A stretch of 64,000 bases of DNA from Gnetum montanum. Its lineage: Eukaryota > Streptophyta > Gnetopsida > Gnetales > Gnetaceae. The translations under genes and the position numbers were made by a program. The stretch lies in contig MNCI01004768.1 of the NCBI GenBank assembly GCA_015680685.1, positions 63,599-127,598 of the forward strand, written 5' to 3'. The notes below the pieces were generated by a model, which saw only the letters and a program-made list of their open reading frames with translations, was not told where the DNA came from and searched no databases. Positions 36,659 through 48,228 of this stretch are shown here, in pieces. How positions within the stretch are numbered: the stretch's first letter is position 1; each line of letters opens with the position of its first letter.

Positions 36659-37522
36659 TGATGAGTGGCAAGGTACCCCTATGCTCAACCATATGAATAC
36701 AAGCGTTTCACGCATGATCCAGTCATATTCCAAGGACTAAGTGCCTATGCGCCTTTGTGGAACAAGGACGGATTGGTTGATCGTTGTCTTCCCAAACTTA
36801 CTTGTATGTCATGATTGTATGGTTAAGTAAGTTTGAGGCATATGATTTTTATAGCTTTTATGTTTTTATGTCTTGCTACTAATAAGGGAGGAGAGAGAGA
36901 GATAACTAAGTGACTAAATTAACTTAACTACTGATTAACTAGGCTTTAAACTAGTCTTAACACCAGTATCCATTCTCACTTGTCGTACACATCTTGAACC
37001 AATGCAACACTACTAGGTTTACCAAACGCTAAATGTTACTAGGTTACCAAGTGTTACATGCATGCTCAAAATGATCGTTTTGTGTGTGCTAATAATAGAA
37101 ATGTAAAGTGCATAAAATAAAATAAAATAAATGGAGAAGAAAAAAAATAAAGGAAATCAGTAAGAAAATAAATCTCAAGTGCTGCAAGGATGAATCCAAG
37201 AGCTTGTCTTTATTGCCGTACACAAGGGGTGCTCAAGTACACAACGCTCAAATAAAGATCCATCAACACTTAAACCTCCTACTGCGGGCACTTGGAAAAT
37301 ACTCTAACTTGACTTCTAAAAGACTTCCCTTGAAAGACTTTTTTCCAAGATTTTCTCCCAAGACTTCCTTCTTCTGAATTACCCCCTATTATGTGCCTAG
37401 GCACTGTATGTATAGGCCCATGAGTAATCCACGAATAACCGCTCCAATAATAACCACTCTAATAATTAGAGTAACTGCTCTAATAATAACCACTCTAATT
37501 ATTAGAGTAATCGCTCTCATCA
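36659..37522 (-). repeat. 3' LTR of element D (864 bp)
   Basis: On the plus strand it opens TGATGAGTGG and closes CTCTCATCA, next to the polypurine tract complement TACCCCCATGAC at 37,523. The U3 part (37,437-37,522) is an array of CTCTAATAATTAGAG-like near-palindromes. Confidence 0.9.
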
Positions 37523-39520
37523 TACCCCCATGACTAAATGGAAACTTGTCCTCAAGTTCCTTACAAATTATTGGGAAGGTATGGGATTATTGACTAATTG
37601 ATGATTAATGGTGGAATGGGATGATAGACTCAACGTGCCCAATGAACGGATCAATAAGTATATTACAACATTAGTTTTTATGACCATTGTGGTGAACACT
37701 CATACATAAATGAAATCCAAGCCTTTATTTGGCATCTTGTAGAGAAAGAGAGAAAGAAAATGAAGCATGTTACCGCCAATGCTAAGATTGTGCCTTCCAT
37801 TATTTATCCATAGCCACACCACTAGACTTGCTCCTTTCATAAATGCTCCAATTCCAGTCCATCCTAAGTGCTTCCTCCAAGCCTAGTCCATTGTTTGTAT
37901 GATTGTCATCTGCACACACAACACAGTCACAAATGAGCAAGGATACATAAACCACAATGCAGTTGATACCTTGCTTCGATATGAAGTGCATTGGCTAAGT
38001 TGTGGTTATGGCACAAACTAGTTCGGAGATTTATCACAGGTGACTACCCAAGGTGTAGGGGTTCGGTGAATAGTAAAATGGAGAAAATTGAAAAATTTAT
38101 GCTAGGGCCCCCAAGACTAAGAGTGAACCTTTGGTAGCTATAAGATGAAAAAATATGAAGAACAAGAAATATGGGAAAAAATAACAATGGTAATGCCAAT
38201 AAAATGGATGTATTGGATGAGGATGAAACAAGAGATGATTGATTGTAGGAAATGTTTAAGGAAAAGAACTTAACAATTGCACCAAAAAGGAATGCCAGTG
38301 GGTCCTCCCCAAAGCAGGCTCATGCTTTTTATGCCTTAACAAACCCACAAACCAAAGAGTCCATAGGCTCTAGGAATGTCATTTGGAAGCAAGAGTTAAA
38401 AACTTACCCATAAGAATTCACTAAAGAAAAACAATGCATCAACTTAGAAAAGACTAATGATAAAATCGACAATGAGATGGAAAATGGGAAGAAAGATGGA
38501 GAGGAGAGAATGGAATGGAATCCCAAGAACAAGGTTGTGTAAAGTCCCTTGTGTATTTTATGGTTAATGTGACTAAGTAGAACTCATCCCAAATCCAGAC
38601 TCAAACAAACCACATCCAGTGACCTCACATCAACACACTTGACCAATCTATCCACTTGAAGTAACAGGAATGCTTCCACAAAGAGTCACCATCATTCTGA
38701 GGAGAGTGAGATGGAGAAGTAGGAAGCAAGAAAGGGCCTTAGTTAGAGGGAACCTTCAGGCATGGGTAACATGTCTTTCTAGTTCCATAACCAGTGCTTG
38801 TAGCCCTTTTATTTGGTCTAAGGGGTGTGCTTTGAATTCTCATGTTGTTTTTTTTTGAATGGGAACCATACCATGCAAAGACCCATGCATATATTTTGTC
38901 TAAGGTATGTTCTTTGAATTCTCACTTTTTTTTTTCTTTTTGCATGAGAACCACACCATGCAAAGACTTATTTTTATTCACTTAGCTTCCTAATTTTTGA
39001 ACAATGTCAGAATGGCAGAAAACCCAAGAAAAAGCATCCAAGCACCCCCAAAGGGAATGGCTAGCACAAATGCATCGAGGCCCCTTGAAGTCCTACCCTT
39101 TTCATCCTTTGACTCTTTTCTTGGTTTGAAAAATACATAGCCATCAATTCAACAAGTTTACTTAGAAAAATGGGACTGTATAGTTCCAAGTCAAAGGAGA
39201 TCATAGAGTTGTATGGATGAGTGGACAGTGTGGACTCATTGCCTATTTTACCAAAAGAACCATACCTTAATATCAGCATTATAATTCAAAGGTAAAAACC
39301 AAACATTAGCAATCAATATGATATAATTCAATCCACCATCATGAGCACTTATTAAATGATGAATAAAAGCAATCAAGCAAACAAAGAAATAGTAAAAATA
39401 TGAATGATGGTATAAAACAAAAATAAGAAAAGTTGAAAGAATATGTAAAAAAAAAATGTGTAAAGAAAAAAAATTCAAAAAGAATTGAGGGCCTAAAATA
39501 GTTAGCATAGGTGGCCATCT
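37523..39520 (-). other. 3' spacer of element D
   Basis: About 2 kb between the polypurine tract (minus: TAGTCATGGGGGTA, 37,523-37,536) and a second purine-rich motif at about 39,520-39,535 (minus: TAGTCGTGGGGGAGATG). A coding-like stretch 39,061-39,279 gives KIGNESTLSTHPYNSM, parallel to element A 1,556-1,714. Near 38,740-38,780 there is the conserved CCCATGCCTGAAGG block, and near 38,300-38,350 the GAGCCTGCTTTGGGGAGGAC block. An HPL..LQALVM-type peptide is still visible in broken frames at about 38,780-38,850. Confidence 0.55.
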
Positions 39521-39965
39521 CCCCCACGACTAAGTTGGAAGGAGGAGATCTGAAATAGTGACCAAGGTTGTCCATCAACAGAGGTAGCATGTGTACTAGC
39601 TATCCTAAGCTCATGGAAAGGTTTGGTTTGTTGCACGTTGACCAACAGTTTCTTGTATGGGCTCTTAGGTTTGTATATTGTCATGGCCCTTGAAAGAAAA
39701 GTTGCATAAATAATATAAGGTCCTTCCCAAAATGTTTGAAATATAGTACGTTGTGGCACATGTGTGGGATTCTAGTAGAGAACCTTATCTCTTGGTTGAT
39801 ATTTAATGTTCCTAATCCATAGGTCATGACATTGTTTATTGAATGCCTTGTACAACTCATTAGATGACAGGGCAGCTAGTCGATTTTCATCTAGTAAGTT
39901 AAAGGTTGCTAACCATTGTTTTTGTGCTACATCAAGGTTAAGTTTGAGGTCACATGCCATGGCTA
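39500..39965 (-). pseudogene. Integrase C-terminal tail of element D, broken
   Basis: Open minus-strand stretches give FNLLDENRLAALSSNELYKAF, YQPRDKVLY (39,772-39,960) and then PQRTIFQTFWEGPYIIYATF, ending in ISSFQLSRGGDGHLC (39,502-39,759). It is homologous to the end of the B integrase (12,505-12,890). The zinc-binding region and catalytic core are missing: the tail follows directly on RT sequence. Confidence 0.75.
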
Positions 39966-40569
39966 GTGTATGAAGGTAGCCAGTATGTCCAAGGAATGAC
40001 CGAATATCTTTGACAGTCTTCGGTTGATAGGTAATTCCTTAAATAACTTTGATTTTCTGGGGGTCTACCTCTATCCTCGTGTGTGAGATTTTGTGCCCTA
40101 GTACTATGCCTTCTTGGACCATCAAATAACTTTTCTACTAGTTGAGCCTCAAATTGGTTTCTACACATCTTTTTAACACTTGCTCCAACTAGTCCAAGGC
40201 TTGATCAAAATTTGCTCCATAAGTGAAGAAGTCATTCATAAAGACCTCCACACCATTTCCTATCTACTATTGGAAGATGCTTACAACTAGTCGTTGAAAT
40301 GTTGTAGGGGAATTGCACAAGCTAAATAGCATCTGTTTATATGCAAATGTTCCCCCAGGATTGGTGAACGTAGTCTTGGCTTGGTCTTCTAGGGTTATTT
40401 GTATTTGATTATATCTGCTATATCCATCCATAAAATTGTAGTAGCGATGCCCTGCGATGGTGTCTAAGACTTAGTTAACAATTGGTAACGAAAAGTGATC
40501 TTTGAATGTTGCCATATTCAGTAGCCTAAAATCTATGCACACCCTCCATTTGCCTCTCATTTTAGGCAC
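39966..40569 (-). pseudogene. Reverse transcriptase of element D, palm part
   Basis: From the insertion point of element E leftward: KMRGKWRVCIDFRLLNMATF (40,569-40,500), YNFMDGYSRYNQIQI, AKTTFTNPGGTFAYKQM, the catalytic box EVFMNDFFTYG (FMND at 40,231-40,242, Asp to Asn), and FLGHTGYLHTLA at about 39,975. Stops are scattered. The upstream half lies at 50,964-51,491, on the other side of element E. Confidence 0.8.
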
Positions 40570-41351
40570 TGATGAGTGGCGAGGTATCCCTACACTCAAC
40601 CATATGAATACGAGTGTTACACACACGATTTGGTCGAACTCTGCAGACTAAGTGCCTACATGCCTTATGGAACACTTAAGGTTAATCGTTCGTTGTCTTC
40701 CTAGACTTACTTGTATTTTTCATAGTTGTATGGTTAAGTCTGAGGTATGTGATTTTTATATTTTTTCTATTTTATCTCCTATGCTAATGAAGTGAAGGGT
40801 GAAGAGAATAATTAACTAACTTTAACTAACTAACTAAGCCTTAATTAACCTAGCATCAGTATCCATTCCCACTTACCATTCACACCCTGAACCAATGCAA
40901 CCTTGGTTACCAATCGCTAATCNAACTATGGGATAAGGGTTGAGAGAGATTTAATCAACTAATAAAGAAATTAAATAATAAAAAATAAATAACAGTAAAT
41001 AAAATCCTATTTAGCCTATTCCATGCACTGCAAGGTTTATCCAAGAAGTTTGTCTTTATTTCCGTACACAAGCTTGTGTTCAGGTACAATATTTTCTCGA
41101 ATAAAGATCAGTTCACTTTGGAGCTTCTACTATGGGTACATGGAAATTATTCTATCTCTAGGAAGGTAAAACTGCCAGAGTTTCGCTACAGTCTAGGCCT
41201 AGAATGAGAAACAAGGGAGAGCCGCCACTTATTTATAGATTTGGCGATGCACCGTAATATTGCGTACGTGATATCGTGTGGGATGCAATGTCGTGGCGGA
41301 CGTGATATCGCGTATGCGATATTGCAGCCCATGCGATATCGCATCCCATCA
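40570..41351 (-). repeat. 3' LTR of element E (782 bp)
   Basis: Opens TGATGAGTGG and closes CATCCCATCA on the plus strand. A single N at 40,923 sits exactly where about 60 bp present in the 5' LTR (after CGCTAATC) are absent. U3 (41,245-41,351) has three GATATC palindromes and three near copies. Confidence 0.9.
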
Positions 41352-43250
41352 TACCCCCATGACTGAATAAAAACTCGTCCTCAAATTCCTTACAAAATAT
41401 TGGGATGATATGGGATTATTGACTCAAATGGAACTAATGGTGAATGGGATGACATGTGAACGGATCATCATTACAAGACAAGACAAAACTGGTGTTCACA
41501 ACAACAAGAGTGAAAAATTTATACATTTGACATTAGGCCTTATTTGGAAGCTGAGAAAGAAGAGAGAAAAAAGAAGAAGTCTTGCTGCTGCCAACGCCAA
41601 GATTGTGCCTTTCATTGTCCATCCGTAAGCACGTCATCCATCGCGTTCCTTGCATAGTTGCTTAAGCACTGCTCCATTCCAAGTCTTCCCTCCAGATTCA
41701 ATCCATTGTTGTATGATTTCCATCTGTACACACAACATAGTCTTATATTAGCAAGGGTAAATGAATCATAATGCAATTGATACCTTGCTTCAGTGAAAGG
41801 TCCATTGGCAGAGTTTTGGCTGATATGGATTTGGAGATATCATAGTGGTGACTACCGAAGGTGTAGGGGTTAAGAGAAAATCATAAAAATTTGGGTCTGG
41901 ACCCCCATGACTAAGAGCGAACCTTCGGTAGCGATAGAATGGAGAAAGAATAAAGAACAAGAAAGATGGAAAAAAAGACAACTATAACGTTGATGAAATG
42001 GATGTCAAGATGGAAATGAAAAAAATAGAGTGGATTGAAAAAATGTTAAGGGAAAGAATTTAATTGGTGCACCAACTAGGAATGTTAGTGGGTCCCCCTC
42101 AAAGTAGGCTCATGCCCTTAATGCCCTGACAAACCCATATTCAAAGAGTCCATAGGCTCTAGGAATGTCATTTGGAATAAGAGTTAAAGTCTTAACCACA
42201 AGAATTTATCAAAAAGAAAACAATGCGTCAACTAAAATATACACTAATGATACAATCAGAAATGAGGTGAACAATGGAGAGAAGGATGGAGAGAAGAGAA
42301 TGGAATGGAATCCCAAGAACAAGGTGGTGTACATTCCCTTGTGTATTTCATGGTTAATGTAACTTAGTAGATCCCATTCCAAGTTCGGCCTCAAACAAAC
42401 CACATCCAGTGACTTTGCATTAATGCATTCGGCCAATCCATCCTCTTGAAGTAACAAGAATGCCTTCCCAAAGAACCACCACCATTCCGACGAAACAAGG
42501 AGGAAAGAATGGGAAGTAAGAAGGGCCTTAGTTAGAGGGAAAATTTTTATTTTAATTCCATAACTAGTGCTTGTAGCCTAAATGATTATTCCATCTAAGG
42601 GGTGTGCTTTAAATTCTCACTTTTTTTTATTTTTTTTATTTTTTATTTATATGTTTATGCATGAGAACCACACCATGCAAAGACTTTGTTATTTTTATTA
42701 ACTCAGCTTCCCGATAATTGGGTAACGTTGAAGCGGTAAGAAAACTCAAGAAGAAAACATCCAAGCACCCAAGAGAATGGCCAACACAAATGCATCAAGT
42801 TCCCTTGATGTCACACCCTTCTCAATCCTTGAGTCCTTAGTTTGAGAAATGCCCAGTTACCGATTCGTTATAATTCTCATTTAGAAAGGGACTGTTAATT
42901 TCCAAGCCAAGAGAGACTATAGAAATTTCTGGATGTATGGATGAAGTGGACTCATTGCCTATCATATCAAAAGAACCATACCCTAGTATCAACATCATGA
43001 CTTAAAGGTAAAAACCAAACATTAGCAATCAATAGGAAAACAATTCATACCATCATGAAGAACACTTATTAAATGACAAACTGACAAGATGGATAACACA
43101 CGTGCACACACACAAAAAATGAAAAAGGTATAAACGATGTTGTAAAACAAAAATAAGAAAAGTTAAAGAAATTTGTAAAACAAAAATGTGTCAAAAAAAT
43201 GTGTAAAACAAAAACTTAAAAGAACTGAGGGCCCCAAATGAGTAGCATAG
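41352..43250 (-). other. 3' spacer of element E
   Basis: About 1.9 kb from the polypurine tract (minus: CAGTCATGGGGGTA at 41,352-41,366) to the second purine-rich motif (minus: CAGTCATGAGGGAGATG, about 43,250-43,266). It carries the same landmarks as the D spacer: GAGCCTACTTTGAGGGGGAC block at about 42,085-42,110, an IGNESTSSIHP-like stretch at about 42,925-42,960, and an EFKAHPLD-like stretch near 42,600. Confidence 0.5.
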
Positions 43251-44000
43251 GTGGCCATCTCCCTCATGACTGAATGGAAAGGGAGAGATCCAAAATAACA
43301 AGTGCCTGTTTGAATTTCTTAGAAGTGTCCAACTTCTTCCAACTGATGTTTTCAGGTTAAGGGGTGGAAGTCGACGATGCTCATACTCCAATGTATCTAT
43401 GCCTTCGTTGCGGGCATGAGTTATTCCCCTAGTTCGTTCCATGGATGTTGGTGGGTTGCTCTTTTGATTAGCTGTTAACCACAAGGTGTCCACTTGTTGT
43501 GTGGTTGCTACATACAGGCACCTTTGTATCAGAGTTTCTAGGGCATATCGGTTGCATGTAGGAGATGCTAAGCATTCCTCCATGCCATCACCCTCTGATC
43601 ACTGTATGTGATGCATGGAACTTTCTTCTTCTCGATCTTTCCATAAATTTTTACCTTAGATATTTCCAAGGAAAGATCGCGAATTCCTAGGCATGCGTCT
43701 ATTGTTCTTAGCCATGCCCTTCCCATTATAATTGGGAAGTCCCCTTTGTTATTGTTGACTTCTATCACCAGGAAATTAGCTGGGTATGACCAACCACACA
43801 TAGTGATAACGATGTCCTCCACTAATCCCAAGGAAATGGTGATGGACTGGTCAGCCAGCTCTAGTTGAATATTGCTCTTCTTGACTGGAGGTAGGTTTCA
43901 AGCTTGAGACATTTCTTGTGAGATTAAGTTGACTTCGGAACCTGAGTCAAGAAGAGCCTTATGAGGTTCATTCCCAGTGACTTGAAGGTAGATTAAGGGA
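43250..44000 (-). pseudogene. Protease and truncated pre-RT region of element E
   Basis: The protease active-site stretch still reads KALLDSGSEVNLISQEM (about 43,915-43,965), the only copy here with an intact D-S-G. Then comes LVEDIVITMCGWSYPANFLVI to DFPIIMGRAWLRTIDACLGIRD (43,568-43,831). The following pre-RT linker (43,583-43,310: QQVDTLWLTANQKS.. LEYEHRRLPPLNL) jumps directly to the integrase-end peptide (SHEGDGHLC, about 43,250). Everything between is deleted. Confidence 0.78.
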
Positions 44001-44339
44001 CTTCCAGTGTTAGATAGTTTCCTAGGAAGGTGGCCTACCTTGATCCAGTTAGTAATGGTATGTGTTAACATAACCGTATACGTTGAGCTATGTTGTTGGT
44101 TTGAAGGGATCTCTGAAGCCTTATTTTTTGGAGGAGTGGTTGTAGACTCAACCTCTTGTGGTTGTGAGAGCTTGTTTGGGCTTTTAGTTCTGAAGAAGGG
44201 TCTTCTCTTTGTGTAGTTGTCGGAACCAGTAGCGGGTTGAATTTTTATAGCTCTCGTATTATTACGTTGCTATGGTTGAGTGGGGAGTTCCCCTTTGATT
44301 GTTGGAGCAGGTGGTATTGGAACTACCGATGTAAGAGAG

Positions 44340-45788
44340 GCAGATGGATTCAGAGGATGGTATGGATGTGGAGCATCTCCTGAAGGAGAAGAAGTCCTAA
44401 AATACTCCTAAAATTGGTAGTAACATTGTGGAGTTGTGTGACCCATAGAGTCACTTGGAGAAACCAGCTGCTGCACATAATAGCCATAAGGATCAAGTTT
44501 CCAGTAAGGGTATTGTTGCTTAGGCAGTGGCATACCCCATGACTATGGGTGTTGCCATTGCTGGTGTTGCCCGATAGGTTGTGGCAGAGTTCCACTTGGA
44601 TAATATGTTAACTATTGGTGGAACTACCTTGGGTTACTTTGGGGATAACATAACCTTCAGGGTGCTTGTCATTTGCTAAGTCTTGGGTTGAGCGCATATA
44701 CCCTGGACTCTTGTAGATGTGAGATGATTGGACAACATCCCTTAGGATGGTCATATTGGCAGATCTCACATCCATCATCATTGTCTGTATCCAAATTCAC
44801 AACCTCATTGGCGATATTGATTTTTCCCTTACCCTTGTCATGTGCATGGCCTGAATCTCTCCTCCTTTTCTTGTCATGGTCACTACTTCGTTCCTCCTTA
44901 GACTCCTGTATGATTTTCAAGACAAGTTCAAGTATACTATCTAAGGAGTCTTGTATCTGATCCACCTTAGCTGCCACTTTCGTTGTTAGCTTCTAAAGAG
45001 GCAAGGTTTTTCTATTTACCAACTCTTCAAGTGGTGACTCATCCTCTTCATCACAGAATCTTACTCCCTTCTTTCAAAGGGAAGGATCGCAATTATATTC
45101 TTCTATGCTTTCTCTTTTCTATAAGCTCCCCTTCTTCTTTAGTTACTTTCTTCAACAATTGATGAATTTCATGAAATCTAAGCTCAAATAATCTCCCTTG
45201 GGCATATGTCCCAAGGGTTCTCCTAGTTTCATGTCTTAGCCCATCTACGAGGTGGCATAGTTGATCCCGTTGTGCGTAACCATGGCCCAGGCAACGATGT
45301 AGCAATGCACTGTAGTGGCCCATGGCAGCATCCAAGTGTTCGTGATTACCCTATTTCCATCCTTGGATCTGCTTACACAAGTTGGACACTCTGGAGTACA
45401 TTTGGTATTTATCGTTAAAAAATTCTAACATTGTACTCCATCTCCTAATGGTTTCCAGTTCTAAGGACCGGTACCAACTCTCTGCTTCCTTTACGAGTGT
45501 CCTAGGAAAAAATTTTAATTTCTACCACTTATTTTCAATATTTTGCAAGGCGCAGGCATCATGAAATGCTTGTAAATGATTCTGTGGATCAGCATTGTAT
45601 CCCCCTTCGAAGCATGGGATATTATGCATGTCTAATCGCTTGATTCGGTTATCTTTTTGATGCCTTGTTGATATTCTAACTGCCTTTGTTATATCTAGCA
45701 TACTCTAGGTTGCAAGTAGGGGCTCGTCATGATCATCTCTCTCATGATGTCTATGATTTCTACATTGTTTCCTACTTTCCCTTCTACC
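44340..45788 (-). pseudogene. Gag of element E, C-terminal two-thirds
   Basis: Right to left from the insertion junction: capsid start (PLLAT..SMLDITKAVRIST, about 45,720-45,650), a KLKFFPRTLVKEAESWYRSLELETI stretch in broken frames, then open 45,335-45,093 (GHYSALLHRCLGHGYAQRDQLCHLVDGLRHETRRTLG). Next are the helical C-terminal part and zinc-knuckle-like cluster CEICQYDHPKGCCP (44,669-44,977), and a Gln/Pro/Tyr-rich tail to about 44,350. The cluster spacing is C-x2-C-x3-H-x3-C, shorter in its middle than the classical CCHC knuckle. The N-terminal third lies at 49,044-49,863, beyond insertion G. Confidence 0.8.
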
Positions 45789-46278
45789 TGTTGGCACATT
45801 TTGGCCATTTCATGGAATAGTAGTCAAGCCATGTTTGTACAGCATCATCACCAATTCTCTAAGACATCAAGGAGACTCTGGAAATCCACTAGAAAATATG
45901 CAAATATGTATATGAGAACATGCAAGGAAAGGGCTTGTTTAATGGCCTCTGTTAAGGTCTCCAACTCTGCCTGATCAAGAAAAACCTTAACACCTATAAG
46001 GGATAAAACATTATATAATAAGGAATAAAACGTTGTGCAAATAATGAGCCAACGTATTCTTTGTATCAAGCAACTGTAATAAATAAACACGTCAAAATTG
46101 TTGCTGATACAACCCTCATCGGTCTCAGAGGAAGGCTCAGGTTGTAGCAATCTTCTTTTGGCTGCCTGGAAGTCCATATTTTTTTCTCCATTTTTGTCCA
46201 ACTTTTGTTCAATGTTCTGTCTTCCATATCCAAATATTTGAGCGCATTAGTTTTTCTAGCAAAGACAAGTCCATAAAA

Positions 46279-47250
46279 TTGCCAAAAAAATTGGAATTTT
46301 ACGCGAAAGAAGAAGAAAAGTGGATGGTTGGAGGCCCTTCAACACGCGATGCCTTCAACAACGACGACACGATGCAGTACAATTGCGCCACGGTGGCCTA
46401 CGTGGCCATCATTCTAGATCGAATCATGCAACGTGGCCTTCGTGAAAGCCGAGCTTTGAGCATGGAGTCGCTCTGCATTCTCTCTGGAAGGGCCATATAG
46501 GTGCTCAGGCTCAACTTCACCATGCTTGATAATGCATTATCTTTTTTAGAATTTTGCAGAAGATACGCAACAGGGGACTCGGGCGTAATGCATTTAAAGT
46601 TGGAGGTTTGGTGAAAGCGGCGGTGTCGTATGCACAGGTTTCCCAGAATGTGATCCAATGCCATGATTTCTTACTTGGCACTGAAGCCAAGCCTTCTGGT
46701 ACATGTGGTTTGAGCATGCCCTCTCTAAGTGTAGTTGCTCACAGCACCCCTGAGCAACGACAGGCATGCATCTAAAAAATAAAAAAAATCTCTAGCCCTT
46801 GCTCTCTGTCCTCCATTTAGAAAGATGTAGGCTCTCCTCGGCTTCTGCGGTGTTCCTCCCCCCATTTCAATCAAACCAACATTAATTGCCAGCAAAAATC
46901 GATAATATGATTCGCACTGAAAATCTGAAGCTCTGTGAAAAATAGAGACATCAACAAAGCCACTGAAATATTCAACATCAAACAAGCTACTGGGTTCTAG
47001 CATCTTGGCCTCCGTATACTAGGGCACTCTTAGAGATGGCACATGGCAGTAGCAACTGAACACCAAACGGCAACATTACCGGATGCAATGGCCAAGGCAT
47101 CTTTCGCGGTGGTAGTTGATATACGGTTCTGGCAGGGTGGGATAATTTGAAACTATTTACCAGCAGTTCTAGGCCTGGCACCTTACATTCAAACTTCACA
47201 TTTTGAGCCACCACTAGATTTAAATTTCTTTTTCCAGCAAACAACATTTT
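46279..47250. other. GC-richer, coding-like segment inside insertion G, unidentified
   Basis: Open stretches exist on both strands: plus 46,279-46,500 and 46,554-46,775; minus 46,725-47,003 and 46,987-47,247. None resembles a transposon protein I know. The plus-strand stretch has an LRLNFTMLDNALSFLEFCRR segment just after its first stop (about 46,503-46,562). Codon-like composition and CpG content are closer to the laccase gene than to the neighbouring elements, which suggests captured host sequence. This is inference; I cannot assign a function or a strand. Confidence 0.3.
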
Positions 47251-47491
47251 TCCAAAGAAGCCAGCAGAAAATTTTACACGGGTTCAAAGTGCAAATGTAG
47301 ATAATTTATTGATATAAGCTTACAAGAATTGGTTGTCGCCACCACCAACGTCTACACTAAGGTGGATGTTGCATTATTTTCTTACTACCACCTGTTCATA
47401 AAATTACTAGGGCTTCAATGATATTTAACATTTAAAACCTAAAAATTCTAAATAAATAAAAATAAAAATAACAATTATATGGAGCTCTTAT

Positions 47492-48228
47492 NNNNNNNNN
47501 NNNNNNNNNNNNNNNNNNNNNNNNNNNNNNNNNNNNNNNNNNNNNNNNNNNNNNNNNNNNNNNNNNNNNNNNNNNNNNNNNNNNNNNNNNNNNNNNNNNN
47601 NNNNNNNNNNNNNNNNNNNNNNNNNNNNNNNNNNNNNNNNNNNNNNNNNNNNNNNNNNNNNNNNNNNNNNNNNNNNNNNNNNNNNNNNNNNNNNNNNNNN
47701 NNNNNNNNNNNNNNNNNNNNNNNNNNNNNNNNNNNNNNNNNNNNNNNNNNNNNNNNNNNNNNNNNNNNNNNNNNNNNNNNNNNNNNNNNNNNNNNNNNNN
47801 NNNNNNNNNNNNNNNNNNNNNNNNNNNNNNNNNNNNNNNNNNNNNNNNNNNNNNNNNNNNNNNNNNNNNNNNNNNNNNNNNNNNNNNNNNNNNNNNNNNN
47901 NNNNNNNNNNNNNNNNNNNNNNNNNNNNNNNNNNNNNNNNNNNNNNNNNNNNNNNNNNNNNNNNNNNNNNNNNNNNNNNNNNNNNNNNNNNNNNNNNNNN
48001 NNNNNNNNNNNNNNNNNNNNNNNNNNNNNNNNNNNNNNNNNNNNNNNNNNNNNNNNNNNNNNNNNNNNNNNNNNNNNNNNNNNNNNNNNNNNNNNNNNNN
48101 NNNNNNNNNNNNNNNNNNNNNNNNNNNNNNNNNNNNNNNNNNNNNNNNNNNNNNNNNNNNNNNNNNNNNNNNNNNNNNNNNNNNNNNNNNNNNNNNNNNN
48201 NNNNNNNNNNNNNNNNNNNNNNNNNNNN
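47492..48228. other. Assembly gap (737 N)
   Basis: Run of N. Open frames reported across it on either strand are artefacts. Confidence 0.99.
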
